From assembly GCA_937959065.1 (NCBI GenBank), contig CALGOI010000023.1, positions 1 to 13,863 of the forward strand: a stretch of 13,863 nucleotides of DNA, written 5' to 3'. The notes below the pieces were generated by a model, which did no database searches, was not told the origin of the DNA, and saw nothing but the letters and a program-made list of their open reading frames with translations. This document shows positions 1 through 7,790 of this stretch, piece by piece (positions within the stretch are counted from its first letter, which is position 1; every line of letters begins with the position of its first letter). The position numbers were made by a program, and so were the translations under genes. The DNA is from an uncultured Ignavibacteriota bacterium. Its GTDB lineage: Bacteria > Bacteroidota > Ignavibacteria > Tepidaquicellales > Tepidaquicellaceae.

Positions 1-341
1 GTTCCGTCCCAATTAATTCGCAATGTATGCAGAGCACAAGCATCTACATTGTAAAATATTAATGCGTTCCCCTCCAGGTCAGTGATCTTTATATCAAACA
101 TGCAGGTCTCACCATAAGTCTCGGGAATGTAAACCTGTACAGTTGTTTGATCGTCGAATAAATCCTGCGGAAGGATATCACTGCCCCAGTTATCACTCTC
201 GGCAGGGGTAACGTAAATGTTATTCAGTGTGACACCGGTGTTATTGTCTATATAAAATCCGAGTGCCTGTGAATAAGAATCTTGTGAAGCAAAAAATGAA
301 AGACAAAAAAGTACTGCAAAAGCAAATAATAGCTTTTTCAT
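1..341 (-). CDS. Small secreted protein of unknown function, 3' end cut by window edge
   Basis: The frame opens with ATG at 341-339 and stays open to the window edge, giving 113 codons without a stop. It starts MKKLLFAFAVLFCLSFF, a clear Sec signal peptide (basic N-terminus, hydrophobic core, likely cleavage near residue 25), so the product is periplasmic or exported. The mature part begins GFYIDNNTGVTLNNIYVTP and then has NWGSDIL (residues 51-57), a cysteine at 80 (TCMFDIKI) and another at 101 (VDACALHTL). This spacing resembles a small beta-rich domain found in many unnamed bacterial secreted proteins, which I recognise by pattern only. The C-terminus is missing, so any sorting tail is unseen. 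It lies 111 bases downstream of the paralog gene pair on the same strand and could be read from its own promoter. No function is assigned. Confidence 0.8.
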   Translation of the reverse strand, partial: MKKLLFAFAVLFCLSFFASQDSYSQALGFYIDNNTGVTLNNIYVTPAESDNWGSDILPQDLFDDQTTVQVYIPETYGETCMFDIKITDLEGNALIFYNVDACALHTLRINWDG

Positions 342-405
342 GTGCGGTTTTATTTTAATTGTTTATTAGTGAAAATTACAGAATAGAAAAATTAAAATAT
401 AGAGA

Positions 406-413
406 CAAAATTA
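406..413 (-). promoter_or_regulatory. Possible -7 box for the small secreted protein gene
   Basis: On the minus strand the bases read TAATTTTG, an exact match to the Bacteroidota -7 consensus TAnnTTTG, 65 bases before the ATG at 341. I see no good TTTG -33 partner 19-21 bases upstream, and the surrounding DNA is very AT-rich, so a chance match is quite possible. Confidence 0.22.
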
Positions 414-452
414 AACAATTAACTCCGAATTAAATTATTTAGAAACAATAGA

Positions 453-1877
453 TTATGCATTCTTGACTTTGCTAAGCAGCCAATCTCTTTCATTTATATT
501 CGTGTCTTTTTCTATTTTCTTCCCAAGAACCCCCAGGGCAGTTTTATCATCCTTTTCAATTGCCCTCAGAATCTTTAAAGTGTAATCGATAAAACTGTCA
601 TTCCCTATTTTACGGTCATCCGATAGCCTTTTGTTACCTTTGAAAAATTTACGGTAAGTCTCAGCGGTCATTAATACACTGTCATAATAACCGAGGTCAA
701 AATAGATTTTTATCTGCAGGTTATTAAGAAGTATTTTATCCGTAAACTCCAGTGCTTTTACTTTTGATAATTCCTCAAGGGCTTTTTCATAATCACCCCT
801 GTTATGATTCAGAAGGGCTTTGTAATAATGCAGCATTACTTTACCCCGTTCTTCGATGCGGTGGAAGTTTTTATTTATGAACTCTTCAGCCCAATCATAA
901 TTACCTGTATCTATTGCTGACCTGACTACATTTGTAAAGATGGGTTCATGAATCTCCATCCGGTCTTCCGGTGTCAGCACATTATGGTTTACCTGTTCAA
1001 GGTGTATTTCCCTTAGTTTTGGTATGTATTCAATTCTCCCTTCCCTTCTTTTCGTTAGACAATAGTTAGACAAAGATATAAGCAGATTATAATGAGTTAA
1101 CCTTTCAACTTCCGCCCCTTTTTCCTTAGCAAGCTTTAGAGTCTTTTCAAAAACGTCTTCTCTGTGCGGATAAATAAGTATGACTGTTGAATTAAACAAC
1201 AGCTTTAATTGTGTATCGAGCTTATCATAATTCATGTCCATAAACGTCATTAGTTCATCAAAGAGCATCATATCATATTCGGATTTAACAAACGTCTTAA
1301 GCGAAACGTAGTTCTGATAATACCCTATCATCTCTTTTAAAAAGAAATGAATTATGAGCATCATTCTTTTGTCTTCCCAGACTTTATCCTGAAATTTCCA
1401 GTTTTTCATATTCAGAAAATGTCTGAAACATTGTACCAGATACAGGTTTAAATACGCGTTCCCGTTTGTTCTGAAATGTTTGTATGACAGTGCTTCCAGA
1501 CGATCCGCTTCCTTTTCTGCAAGATCAGTCGAACCGCGCATAAACAGCTCTTCCAGAAGATGCTTTGACAATTCATTCTCATTTTTATCTATTTTGAGAT
1601 GCACCAGGAATCTCCTTAAAAGATTAAAAAGATCCGATATCAAATTTCTAAGGACAACGTCGTTATACTTCTTTGTCGGGTATATTTTATTCCATATAGC
1701 CTGTTTTGTAAATCCTTCGTTATTAAAATCAGGATGGAATGAATATATAGCTGCGAATAGTTCAGAGACCTTGACGCTGCGAGGATTAAACATATAGCAG
1801 TTGACGAAGCTGTCAAATTGCTTCATTTCCTCTTCAGTGAGTGTTGATAGCAAACCCACTAGTTTTGTCTTCTTCAT
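453..1877 (-). CDS. Helical protein of unknown function, downstream copy of a tandem paralog pair
   Basis: A 474-aa cytosolic-looking protein with no signal peptide or membrane segment; it appears largely alpha-helical and TPR-like. The N-terminal region (about residues 1-95) carries a pattern I associate with a large family of uncharacterised Bacteroidota/Ignavibacteria proteins: L..L..EE...F..F.NC..FNPRS....LF..I...HP.F, then IYPTKKYNDVVLRNLISDL. Other conserved blocks are VILIYPHREDVFEKT (about 233-247) and a C-terminal block with IKIYFDLGYYDSVLMTAE and YTLKILRA. It is closely related to the gene just upstream: by hand, about 58 of the first 83 residues are identical. Its ATG overlaps the upstream stop as ATGA (1877-1874), so translation is probably coupled. 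The even spread of similarity suggests tandem duplication with both copies kept. The function is unknown; helical repeats would suit protein-protein interaction, but that is inference. Confidence 0.85.
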   Translation of the reverse strand: MKKTKLVGLLSTLTEEEMKQFDSFVNCYMFNPRSVKVSELFAAIYSFHPDFNNEGFTKQAIWNKIYPTKKYNDVVLRNLISDLFNLLRRFLVHLKIDKNENELSKHLLEELFMRGSTDLAEKEADRLEALSYKHFRTNGNAYLNLYLVQCFRHFLNMKNWKFQDKVWEDKRMMLIIHFFLKEMIGYYQNYVSLKTFVKSEYDMMLFDELMTFMDMNYDKLDTQLKLLFNSTVILIYPHREDVFEKTLKLAKEKGAEVERLTHYNLLISLSNYCLTKRREGRIEYIPKLREIHLEQVNHNVLTPEDRMEIHEPIFTNVVRSAIDTGNYDWAEEFINKNFHRIEERGKVMLHYYKALLNHNRGDYEKALEELSKVKALEFTDKILLNNLQIKIYFDLGYYDSVLMTAETYRKFFKGNKRLSDDRKIGNDSFIDYTLKILRAIEKDDKTALGVLGKKIEKDTNINERDWLLSKVKNA

Positions 1878-3304
1878 GTTATCCTGTTTTCTATCCTTTC
1901 GAGCAACCAGTCTTTTTCACTGAGCTTCTCAGCTTTTTTGATTTTTTCGGCCAGAACACCCAGAGCAATCTTGTCGTTTTTCTCTGACGCACGGAGTATT
2001 TTTAAAGTGTAACTTATAAAATTCATATTCCCGTTCTTACGCAAGTCGGATACTTTTTTGTGCCCGGAGAAGAACTTCTTATAATTCTCTGCAGTCATAA
2101 GCACGTTGTCATAATATCCCAGATCAAAGTATATCTTTATTTCCAGGTTTCGAAGGTTGATCTTTTCCATAAGGTCCCGTGACTTCATCTGAGACAGGTA
2201 TTCCAGTGCTTTCTCATTCTCCCCTTTAGCATGATAGATATACGCGAGGTAATAATTGAACATATCTTCTTCATTTTGCTCTACCATGTGGAAGTTTTTC
2301 CTAACAAACTCCTCTACCCATTCATACTCCTTACAGCGAATGGCAGTCTTTACAATATTCGTGAATGTCGGTTCCGGTATATCAGAATTCTCAACCGGCA
2401 TAAGCAGTCCCTGCTTAATTTTTTCTATATGTACTTCCCTTAGCTTTGGCAGGTAAAGTAAATTACCGGAGTTATACATATTAATGCAATAGTTTTCCAA
2501 AGCTGTCAAGATATTATAATGAATTAGACGCTCACATTCCTGTCCTTTCTCTTTTATCATTTGAAACGTTTTTTCGAATACATCTTCCCTGTGGGGATAA
2601 ATTAGGATCACAGTGGCATTGAATAGTATTTGTATCTGCGGTTCGAGTTTATTGTAATTCATATCCGCAAAAGTCATAACCTCATCAAAAAGTACCATAT
2701 CGTACTCAGTCTTAATGAACGTCTTTAAAGTGTGGAAGTTGGAATAATAAGAGAACATCTCTTTCAAAAAGTAATGTATAAGATACTTTGTTTTTTCTTC
2801 CTCCCATTTATACTCATCATACTCACTGTGCCTGGATTCGTTTACATGACGAATGCAATCAAGAATATACTTATCCAGGTACCGGCTGTCAGCTGTACGA
2901 ATGTTATCATCAATGTGCTTTTCTATCTTATCTATCTCACTGTTTGCTATATCATAAAGACCCCTCGAAAAAAGCTCCTGGCAGAGAGATTTATTTAGTT
3001 CGATTGTGTCTTGTTTTAATCTCTGATGGGCGAGAAAGTTCTTCAAGTGTCCGTACAGGTCCGATATGAGATTCCTCATTACAACATCATTATATCTTTT
3101 GGTAGGATAGACGTTTTCCCATATTTTCATCTTGGTAAAGTCTTCACTACTGTAACCAGGGTGATAGGCGGCAATTGCCTTAAACAATTCGGTTACTTTC
3201 ACGCTCCTCGGATTAAACATATAGCAGTTTAAAAAGCTTTCGAACAGCTTCATTTCTTCCTCGGACAGTGTCTCCAAAACCTGTAAAAGTTTTGTCTTTT
3301 TCAT
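1874..3304 (-). CDS. Helical protein of unknown function, upstream copy of a tandem paralog pair
   Basis: A 476-aa protein, first gene of a two-gene unit. It begins MKKTKLLQVLETLSEEEM and shares the family N-terminal block with the next gene (FNPRSVKVTELF, then VYPTKRYNDVVMRNLISDL). It also shares VILIYPHREDVFEKTF and a C-terminal stretch IKIYFDLGYYDNVLMTAE. The middle part (about residues 95-200) diverges more than the ends. No signal peptide, membrane segment or enzymatic motif is visible; charged, helix-rich composition suggests a cytosolic scaffold or TPR-like fold. The ATG at 3304-3302 is the start suggested by the paralog, which has the same MKKTKL beginning. A small CCTCA-GAT-TGAGG hairpin (3316-3328) lies in the leader 11 bases before the start, and no clear Shine-Dalgarno is seen. 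The gene is divergent from the secreted-protein gene at 3565. Function unknown. Confidence 0.86.
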   Translation of the reverse strand: MKKTKLLQVLETLSEEEMKLFESFLNCYMFNPRSVKVTELFKAIAAYHPGYSSEDFTKMKIWENVYPTKRYNDVVMRNLISDLYGHLKNFLAHQRLKQDTIELNKSLCQELFSRGLYDIANSEIDKIEKHIDDNIRTADSRYLDKYILDCIRHVNESRHSEYDEYKWEEEKTKYLIHYFLKEMFSYYSNFHTLKTFIKTEYDMVLFDEVMTFADMNYNKLEPQIQILFNATVILIYPHREDVFEKTFQMIKEKGQECERLIHYNILTALENYCINMYNSGNLLYLPKLREVHIEKIKQGLLMPVENSDIPEPTFTNIVKTAIRCKEYEWVEEFVRKNFHMVEQNEEDMFNYYLAYIYHAKGENEKALEYLSQMKSRDLMEKINLRNLEIKIYFDLGYYDNVLMTAENYKKFFSGHKKVSDLRKNGNMNFISYTLKILRASEKNDKIALGVLAEKIKKAEKLSEKDWLLERIENRIT

Positions 3305-3564
3305 CGTTGTGCGGACCTCAGATTGAGGCAGTTTATTCTTGAAAACCTGTACTACAATTTCACAAATACGGGTTGTTGTGCTACAATTTGCGTAATAAAA
3401 ACCTCAAATTCTACCTCTTTTTTAAGGTTTTACCAAAATTTCACTTTAAACCCATGTACTACATCCAATCCGATTTTTCTTTTGAAAACCACTTTCCATA
3501 AGGCATATTTGTATCAACCTTGAGTGAAAAGAACAATATTTAAAAAATAATTAAAATATATCAA
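3305..3564. other. Divergent intergenic region with repeated TGTRCTACA motifs
   Basis: This 260-base AT-rich stretch separates two divergent units. It contains TGTACTACAATTT (3348-3360), TGTGCTACAATTT (3377-3389) and a shorter third copy TGTACTACATCC (3455-3466), all on the plus strand. It also holds a weak inverted repeat AAAACCT/AGGTTTT (3398-3404 and 3425-3431). A promoter candidate for the rightward gene is listed separately. The repeats could be binding sites for a regulator of either unit, but no binding protein is known from this window. A 66-codon plus-strand frame here shows no coding signs. Confidence 0.35.
3481..3511 (+). promoter_or_regulatory. Candidate Bacteroidota-type promoter for the T9SS cargo gene at 3565
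   Basis: TTTG at 3481-3484 is followed 19 bases later by CATATTTG (3504-3511). This differs at one position from the Bacteroidota -7 consensus TAnnTTTG, and the spacing fits the usual 19-21 bases. Transcription would start near 3517, leaving a leader of roughly 48 bases. It is the best-formed promoter match I found in the window, but it was found by eye in AT-rich DNA. Confidence 0.42.
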
Positions 3565-4632
3565 ATGCAAACACAGACACTAAATCTTGAAAATTTACTT
3601 AAAAAAGGGCTTTTGGCTCTAATTATTGCTGTTATCCTTATTCAGTTCGGATATATAGATGGTAAGGCTCAGATTACTCTGGACAATTCATACAAACCCG
3701 CAATCGGTGACAGCTACACTTCATACGCTGCAGATACATCAGGGATATTCGAAGGTAATTCAGGGGCTAATCAGAACTGGAATTTCTCGTCACTATCGAT
3801 TTTCGGTGCTCCGTTGAATGTCATCAATGATGATCCCGCAAACGGATTAGGAAACAGTAATTTCCCGGGTGCGACTTTGATGCAGGTTATCGATGATGCG
3901 TATATATATGTTAAGGAAGAAGGTAACTCATACTTCGCAATGGGTATGTATACTGAGGAAGCTCTAAGAAAGTATTCCGACATGCAAAAAGTAATGCAGT
4001 TTCCGTTTGGATTTAACTCTTCATTCACAGATAATTTCAGATCCACGACTACGATCGAAGATATGGAGATTCGTTCACACGGAAATGTTACTGTTACTTC
4101 AGATGCGTGGGGTACTATCACTCTCCCATCAGGTACTTACAATAATTCTTTAAGAGTTAAGACCATACTCAACAGCACCGATACAATGGTTACCACCGGA
4201 GGTACATTTGTATTCGGATCAACAACTACAACTTACAGCTGGTACATCAGCGGTATGAAAGTACCTGTAATGAGCATTACTTATGTGGTTAATGACTTCA
4301 GCTCATTCAAATCCGTGGAATATGTAACCGAATTTTCTACTGCTATAATAAATCCTATCGGTATTGCTGAAGATTACAAGCTCGAGCAGAACTATCCAAA
4401 CCCGTTCAATCCGAGCACAACAATTAATTTTTCGATCACCAGGCCCGGCTTTACATCTTTGAAGGTGTATGATATGCTCGGTAAAGAAGTAGCTACGCTG
4501 GTAAACGGCAACCTGCAGGCGGGTTCTTATTCTGCTGATTTTAATGCAGCGAACCTGACATCCGGTATCTACTTCTACAGACTCGAAACAGACGGATTTT
4601 CATCAGTAAAGAAAATGACACTAATAAAATAA
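3565..4632 (+). CDS. T9SS type A sorting domain-containing secreted protein
   Basis: A 355-aa exported protein. The N-terminus has a 15-residue polar lead, then a hydrophobic core LLALIIAVILIQFGYI and a likely cleavage near GKAQ (residues 33-36). The middle (about 37-265) is rich in Thr, Ser, Asn and aromatics and looks beta-rich; I recognise no named domain. The last 85 residues (about 270-355) form a type A Por/T9SS sorting domain: YKLEQNYPNPFNPSTTI, then KVYDMLGKEVATLVNG, SGIYFYRL and a terminal KKMTLIK. This family tail directs proteins across the outer membrane by the type IX system, after which it is usually removed and the protein is anchored or released. Known T9SS cargo includes adhesins, enzymes and gliding proteins, so the job of this one is open. 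A perfect hairpin follows 14 bases after the stop. No Shine-Dalgarno is evident, which is usual in this lineage. Confidence 0.9.
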   Translation: MQTQTLNLENLLKKGLLALIIAVILIQFGYIDGKAQITLDNSYKPAIGDSYTSYAADTSGIFEGNSGANQNWNFSSLSIFGAPLNVINDDPANGLGNSNFPGATLMQVIDDAYIYVKEEGNSYFAMGMYTEEALRKYSDMQKVMQFPFGFNSSFTDNFRSTTTIEDMEIRSHGNVTVTSDAWGTITLPSGTYNNSLRVKTILNSTDTMVTTGGTFVFGSTTTTYSWYISGMKVPVMSITYVVNDFSSFKSVEYVTEFSTAIINPIGIAEDYKLEQNYPNPFNPSTTINFSITRPGFTSLKVYDMLGKEVATLVNGNLQAGSYSADFNAANLTSGIYFYRLETDGFSSVKKMTLIK

Positions 4633-4646
4633 TTTTAAACAAAAAA

Positions 4647-4665
4647 GGGCCGGGAAAACCGGCCC
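4647..4665. terminator. Perfect intercistronic hairpin, possible partial terminator
   Basis: GGGCCGG (4647-4653), loop GAAAA, CCGGCCC (4659-4665): a 7-bp GC-only stem. It has an A-run before it and no T-run after it, so as a plus-strand terminator it lacks the U-tract, while on the minus strand it would have one. It lies between the stop at 4632 and the next ATG at 4685. It may terminate part of the transcription, protect the upstream mRNA end, or set relative expression of the two units. Confidence 0.45.
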
Positions 4666-4684
4666 TGTAAAAAGGAAAGTCAAA

Positions 4685-5512
4685 ATGAAAACGATTCTAA
4701 TAAAAATTATTTTCCCGCTTATGCTGCTTACAACCATAATAATTATGAGCAACAGTACGAAAGCTTCAACTCCCGCTTCAAATGGAGTCATGAATAAAGA
4801 CCTTTCCTCAACACTTGTTCTAAACGGAGTTTCAGAATATCACAGCATCCCATGCTCTAAGGAATTACTTACAGGCGATGCGATCACACTCGAAACATGG
4901 TTCAAATCAGACAGGGAAGGAAACAAGAATGAAGTTCAGGGGCTAATAGAAAGATCGAGCGCCGGTTCTTATACATACAGGCTTTATCTGAAAAATGAAA
5001 ATACACTTGTCTTTATGGTAAATACCGGGAAAGATTACATTATCGAGACGAAAATCAAAGCACCGTATAAATGGAATCACGTTGCAGCATCATATAATTC
5101 AAGATCAGGCAAGCTTGCTCTCTACATAAATGGAAAGCAGACAGCTATATCCACTTTTACTCCGGCTGAATTGCTTGATTTCGGAAGTGACTCTTTATTC
5201 ATAGGTAAATACGGTACCGGATACTTTAAAGGACAAATTGACGAAACAAGGATCTGGTCAAGAACAGAAAGAACAGGAGCAGAAATACTTAGATATATGG
5301 CACGAGGTGAAGAACACCGGCTTAATTCAAGCGACGTAGTATTATTCACATTTGATAAAGACACTGCTGATAATAATAAAGCCAGCATTTATAACCCTGC
5401 TATGGAAATGAAAAAAAATGAAAAAATGTCTCAATATTTCACTATGCCGGCAGAACCATGGCAGTCTTTAATTAACGATGAACCAAAAACCAACTTAACA
5501 CAACTTAAATAA
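4685..5512 (+). CDS. Secreted LamG-like (concanavalin A-like) domain protein without sorting tail
   Basis: A 275-aa protein with a signal peptide (MKTILIKIIFPLMLLTTIII, cleavage probably near residue 28) and one LamG/Laminin_G_3-type jelly-roll domain at about 41-206. Hallmarks are LVLNGVSEYHSI, ITLETWFKSD, a central KWNHVAASYN (129-138), LYINGKQ, and the closing GQIDETRIWSRTER (183-196). Such domains usually bind carbohydrate or serve as beta-sandwich adhesion modules. The C-terminal 65 residues are charged and lack the T9SS tail, so the protein may stay in the periplasm or work with the next gene product. The domain is closest in pattern to the second LamG of the neighbour (GQLDEIRIWGSTER). 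The start is supported by an AAGGAAAG ribosome-binding site (4672-4679) just before the ATG. The stop is only 2 bases before the next ATG, so the two are probably cotranscribed and may be translationally coupled. Confidence 0.85.
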   Translation: MKTILIKIIFPLMLLTTIIIMSNSTKASTPASNGVMNKDLSSTLVLNGVSEYHSIPCSKELLTGDAITLETWFKSDREGNKNEVQGLIERSSAGSYTYRLYLKNENTLVFMVNTGKDYIIETKIKAPYKWNHVAASYNSRSGKLALYINGKQTAISTFTPAELLDFGSDSLFIGKYGTGYFKGQIDETRIWSRTERTGAEILRYMARGEEHRLNSSDVVLFTFDKDTADNNKASIYNPAMEMKKNEKMSQYFTMPAEPWQSLINDEPKTNLTQLK

Positions 5513-5514
5513 AA

Positions 5515-7695
5515 ATGAAGAATTTTATAAAAATAATATTCCCCGTCTTACTTATTATTGTTACGGGTTTACAGGTCAAAGCACAGTACGTAGGAAACTC
5601 TGTTGCTAATTTTAACGGAACATCTTCTTATATAACATTCAATACTTCTCCGGAATTCAATTTATCTAATGGTTATACAATTGAAGCCTGGTTGAATTAC
5701 CAGCATGTTCAGGGTAATATGAAAACGATCCTGTTGCTGGAAGGCGCTTGCGCGCTGCAGATAACTCACAGCGGAAATATCTCATTCTCATATAACGGAA
5801 GTTCAACCGCTATGCTTGATGCTTTTCCGCAGAATAAATGGACTCATATTGCGGCTACATATGACGGTACTTATGCAAAAGTATATATTGACGGACAGGA
5901 ATTATATACAATCAACTCCCCCGGAAATCTGCCAACTGCCGGAAGCGCCGGAGCAATTGGCGGATACAGAATTAACGGAACAACTTACAACTTGTTTAAA
6001 GGTCAGATGAACGATGTAAGATTCTGGACAAAAGCAAAATCCCAGTTTGAAATAAACAGGGATATGCACCTATCTCTTGCTAATACAACTCCTACAGGAG
6101 CGTACTCGGGGCTGGTGCTTTCTTATAAATTTGATGTTTACGGATCACAGTTTGCAGATGAAGGAGGATTTGAATCGAATTCAGGAAACAATACTGACGT
6201 TACGCTTATCCCTTACGGAAATGTAGTTCACCAGATGTCTTCTTATAACTCTTCTCTGGTACTGGATGGAACTACCTCCTATGGAGTTGCACCGGCATTC
6301 AATAAAATTAATTCAAATACTTATCTGACTGCAGAAGCATGGTTTAAATTATCAAATATAACGCCTCGAGACCAGTTCCAGATGATCCTGTCTAAAGGAA
6401 GGCCGATGAATTTTTCATATTCTTTGTTTCTTGAGGATGACACTTTATTAAATTTCGCAGTTAACGCAGTTAATATTTATGTGGTTAAAACTACCGTCGA
6501 GAATCCGTTTGCATGGAATCATGTTGCCGCTACATATAATGCTATCAGCGGAAAAATGAAGATCTATCTCAATGGAGAGCTCGCTGCATCTCTCGATAAT
6601 ACACCTGCTCAGATTCTTTCTTCGAATCAGGATAGCCTGTACATTGGTGCCGCATATAATAGAACCGAAAAATTCAAAGGGCAGCTGGATGAGATTAGAA
6701 TATGGGGAAGTACCGAGCGAACAGAAGATGAAATAAAGCAATATATGCACCGAAGTATAAATCATTTTAATCAGCCGCAGTTTACAAATGTAGGCGTTTA
6801 CGGCTTTGACGGAAGAGTTAACGATTGCTCAACAGAACCTCTATCATATGCTTTCACATCATTAAGGCTATACGGTAACGCATATATGAGATCATCAAAG
6901 CAGCAATCCGACCTTTACTCTACTTCACCGGTCCTATGGCATTCAATGCAGAATATGTTTGATAATACCTGGAATTTATCTAAACCAAACATTCCAATGC
7001 CGGCTTCAGGGGTAACAATCGATTCAATTTACTTCGCAACCGCCGGAGCGGTATTGGACCCGAAAGTATTGATTTTGATGAACACCTCCAATGTCCATGG
7101 AGTTAAAGTTGAGCTTGTTTCACCTGCGGGTACAACCGTTCAGCTGACACCTAACCCCGCGGCTGTATCACCTCAACCGGATTTAATGACGATATTGGGA
7201 GATAACGGAACGCTCGCAATGGTGTATGAAGAAAATTCTCTCGCTCCGTTCAGTCCTTACTTCAAACCGAACACTCCTCTTTCACAATTAAACGGTGAAG
7301 ACAGAAGAGGATGGTGGAAGTTGATTGTAACATCAACAAATACGGGCGCTGACGGACACATTGTAAAATGGGGAATACAGAATTCGCTCTTAACATCACA
7401 AACCGGTAGCGGGGAGATTGGATTAAATAACTACAAGCTCGATCAAAACTATCCTAATCCTTTCAACCCGTCAACTAAGATCAAATTCGAACTACCGAAC
7501 GACGTGACAGGACTGGTAAAGCTCGGCGTGTACGATATCACAGGTAAAGAAGTAGCAGTTCTCGTCAATGGCGCATTGAAAGGCGGACAACACGAGTATA
7601 CGTGGAATGCGGAAGGATTTGCAAGCGGTGTGTACTATTATACATTACAAAGTAAAGGCGGTTTAATTACTAAAAAGATGTTACTCGTAAAGTAA
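5515..7695 (+). CDS. Large T9SS-secreted protein with two LamG-like domains and a P-domain-like module
   Basis: A 726-aa exported protein. Signal peptide at 1-24 (cleavage near VKAQ). LamG-like domain 1 at about 25-205 (ANFNGTSSYITF, IEAWL, KWTHIAATYDG, GQMNDVRFW). LamG-like domain 2 at about 245-435 (LVLDGTTSYGVA, AEAWFKLS, AWNHVAATYN, GQLDEIRIWGSTER). Then a linker, and at about 500-622 a proprotein-convertase P-domain-like beta module (KVELVSPAGTTVQL, LNGEDRRGWWKLIV, TGADGHIVKWGIQ). The tail at about 640-726 is a type A T9SS sorting domain (YKLDQNYPNPFNPSTKI, VYDITGKEVAVLVNG, SGVYYYTL, ending KKMLLVK). P-domains usually accompany subtilisin-like proteases, but no catalytic protease domain is present, so it is better read as a cell-surface adhesion or carbohydrate-binding protein. 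It follows the single-LamG gene after 2 bases. The domain boundaries are judged by eye. Confidence 0.9.
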   Translation: MKNFIKIIFPVLLIIVTGLQVKAQYVGNSVANFNGTSSYITFNTSPEFNLSNGYTIEAWLNYQHVQGNMKTILLLEGACALQITHSGNISFSYNGSSTAMLDAFPQNKWTHIAATYDGTYAKVYIDGQELYTINSPGNLPTAGSAGAIGGYRINGTTYNLFKGQMNDVRFWTKAKSQFEINRDMHLSLANTTPTGAYSGLVLSYKFDVYGSQFADEGGFESNSGNNTDVTLIPYGNVVHQMSSYNSSLVLDGTTSYGVAPAFNKINSNTYLTAEAWFKLSNITPRDQFQMILSKGRPMNFSYSLFLEDDTLLNFAVNAVNIYVVKTTVENPFAWNHVAATYNAISGKMKIYLNGELAASLDNTPAQILSSNQDSLYIGAAYNRTEKFKGQLDEIRIWGSTERTEDEIKQYMHRSINHFNQPQFTNVGVYGFDGRVNDCSTEPLSYAFTSLRLYGNAYMRSSKQQSDLYSTSPVLWHSMQNMFDNTWNLSKPNIPMPASGVTIDSIYFATAGAVLDPKVLILMNTSNVHGVKVELVSPAGTTVQLTPNPAAVSPQPDLMTILGDNGTLAMVYEENSLAPFSPYFKPNTPLSQLNGEDRRGWWKLIVTSTNTGADGHIVKWGIQNSLLTSQTGSGEIGLNNYKLDQNYPNPFNPSTKIKFELPNDVTGLVKLGVYDITGKEVAVLVNGALKGGQHEYTWNAEGFASGVYYYTLQSKGGLITKKMLLVK

Positions 7696-7716
7696 CGCAA
7701 GGAACTTTTACGAGGA

Positions 7717-7750
7717 ATCCCGCCTGCCCCCCTGGGAGTTTTAGCGGGAT
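7717..7750. terminator. Inverted repeat after the LamG/T9SS gene, possible terminator
   Basis: ATCCCGC (7717-7723) and GCGGGAT (7744-7750) form a perfect 7-bp stem around a 20-base loop, 21 bases after the stop at 7695. No T-run follows, so intrinsic termination is uncertain, but the position suits the end of the secreted-protein transcript. Confidence 0.4.
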
Positions 7751-7790
7751 ATGTTCTATCAACGTTCTAATTAAAGTAGTATAGTGAAAA

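Noticed and set aside
1480..1797. 105-codon plus-strand frame opposite the downstream paralog
   Set aside because: It lies wholly inside a well-supported gene on the other strand that is conserved with its paralog; Ser/Arg-rich shadow composition.
3323..3523. 66-codon plus-strand frame in the divergent intergenic region
   Set aside because: No ribosome-binding site, an ordinary low-complexity composition, and overlap with the likely promoter and repeats.
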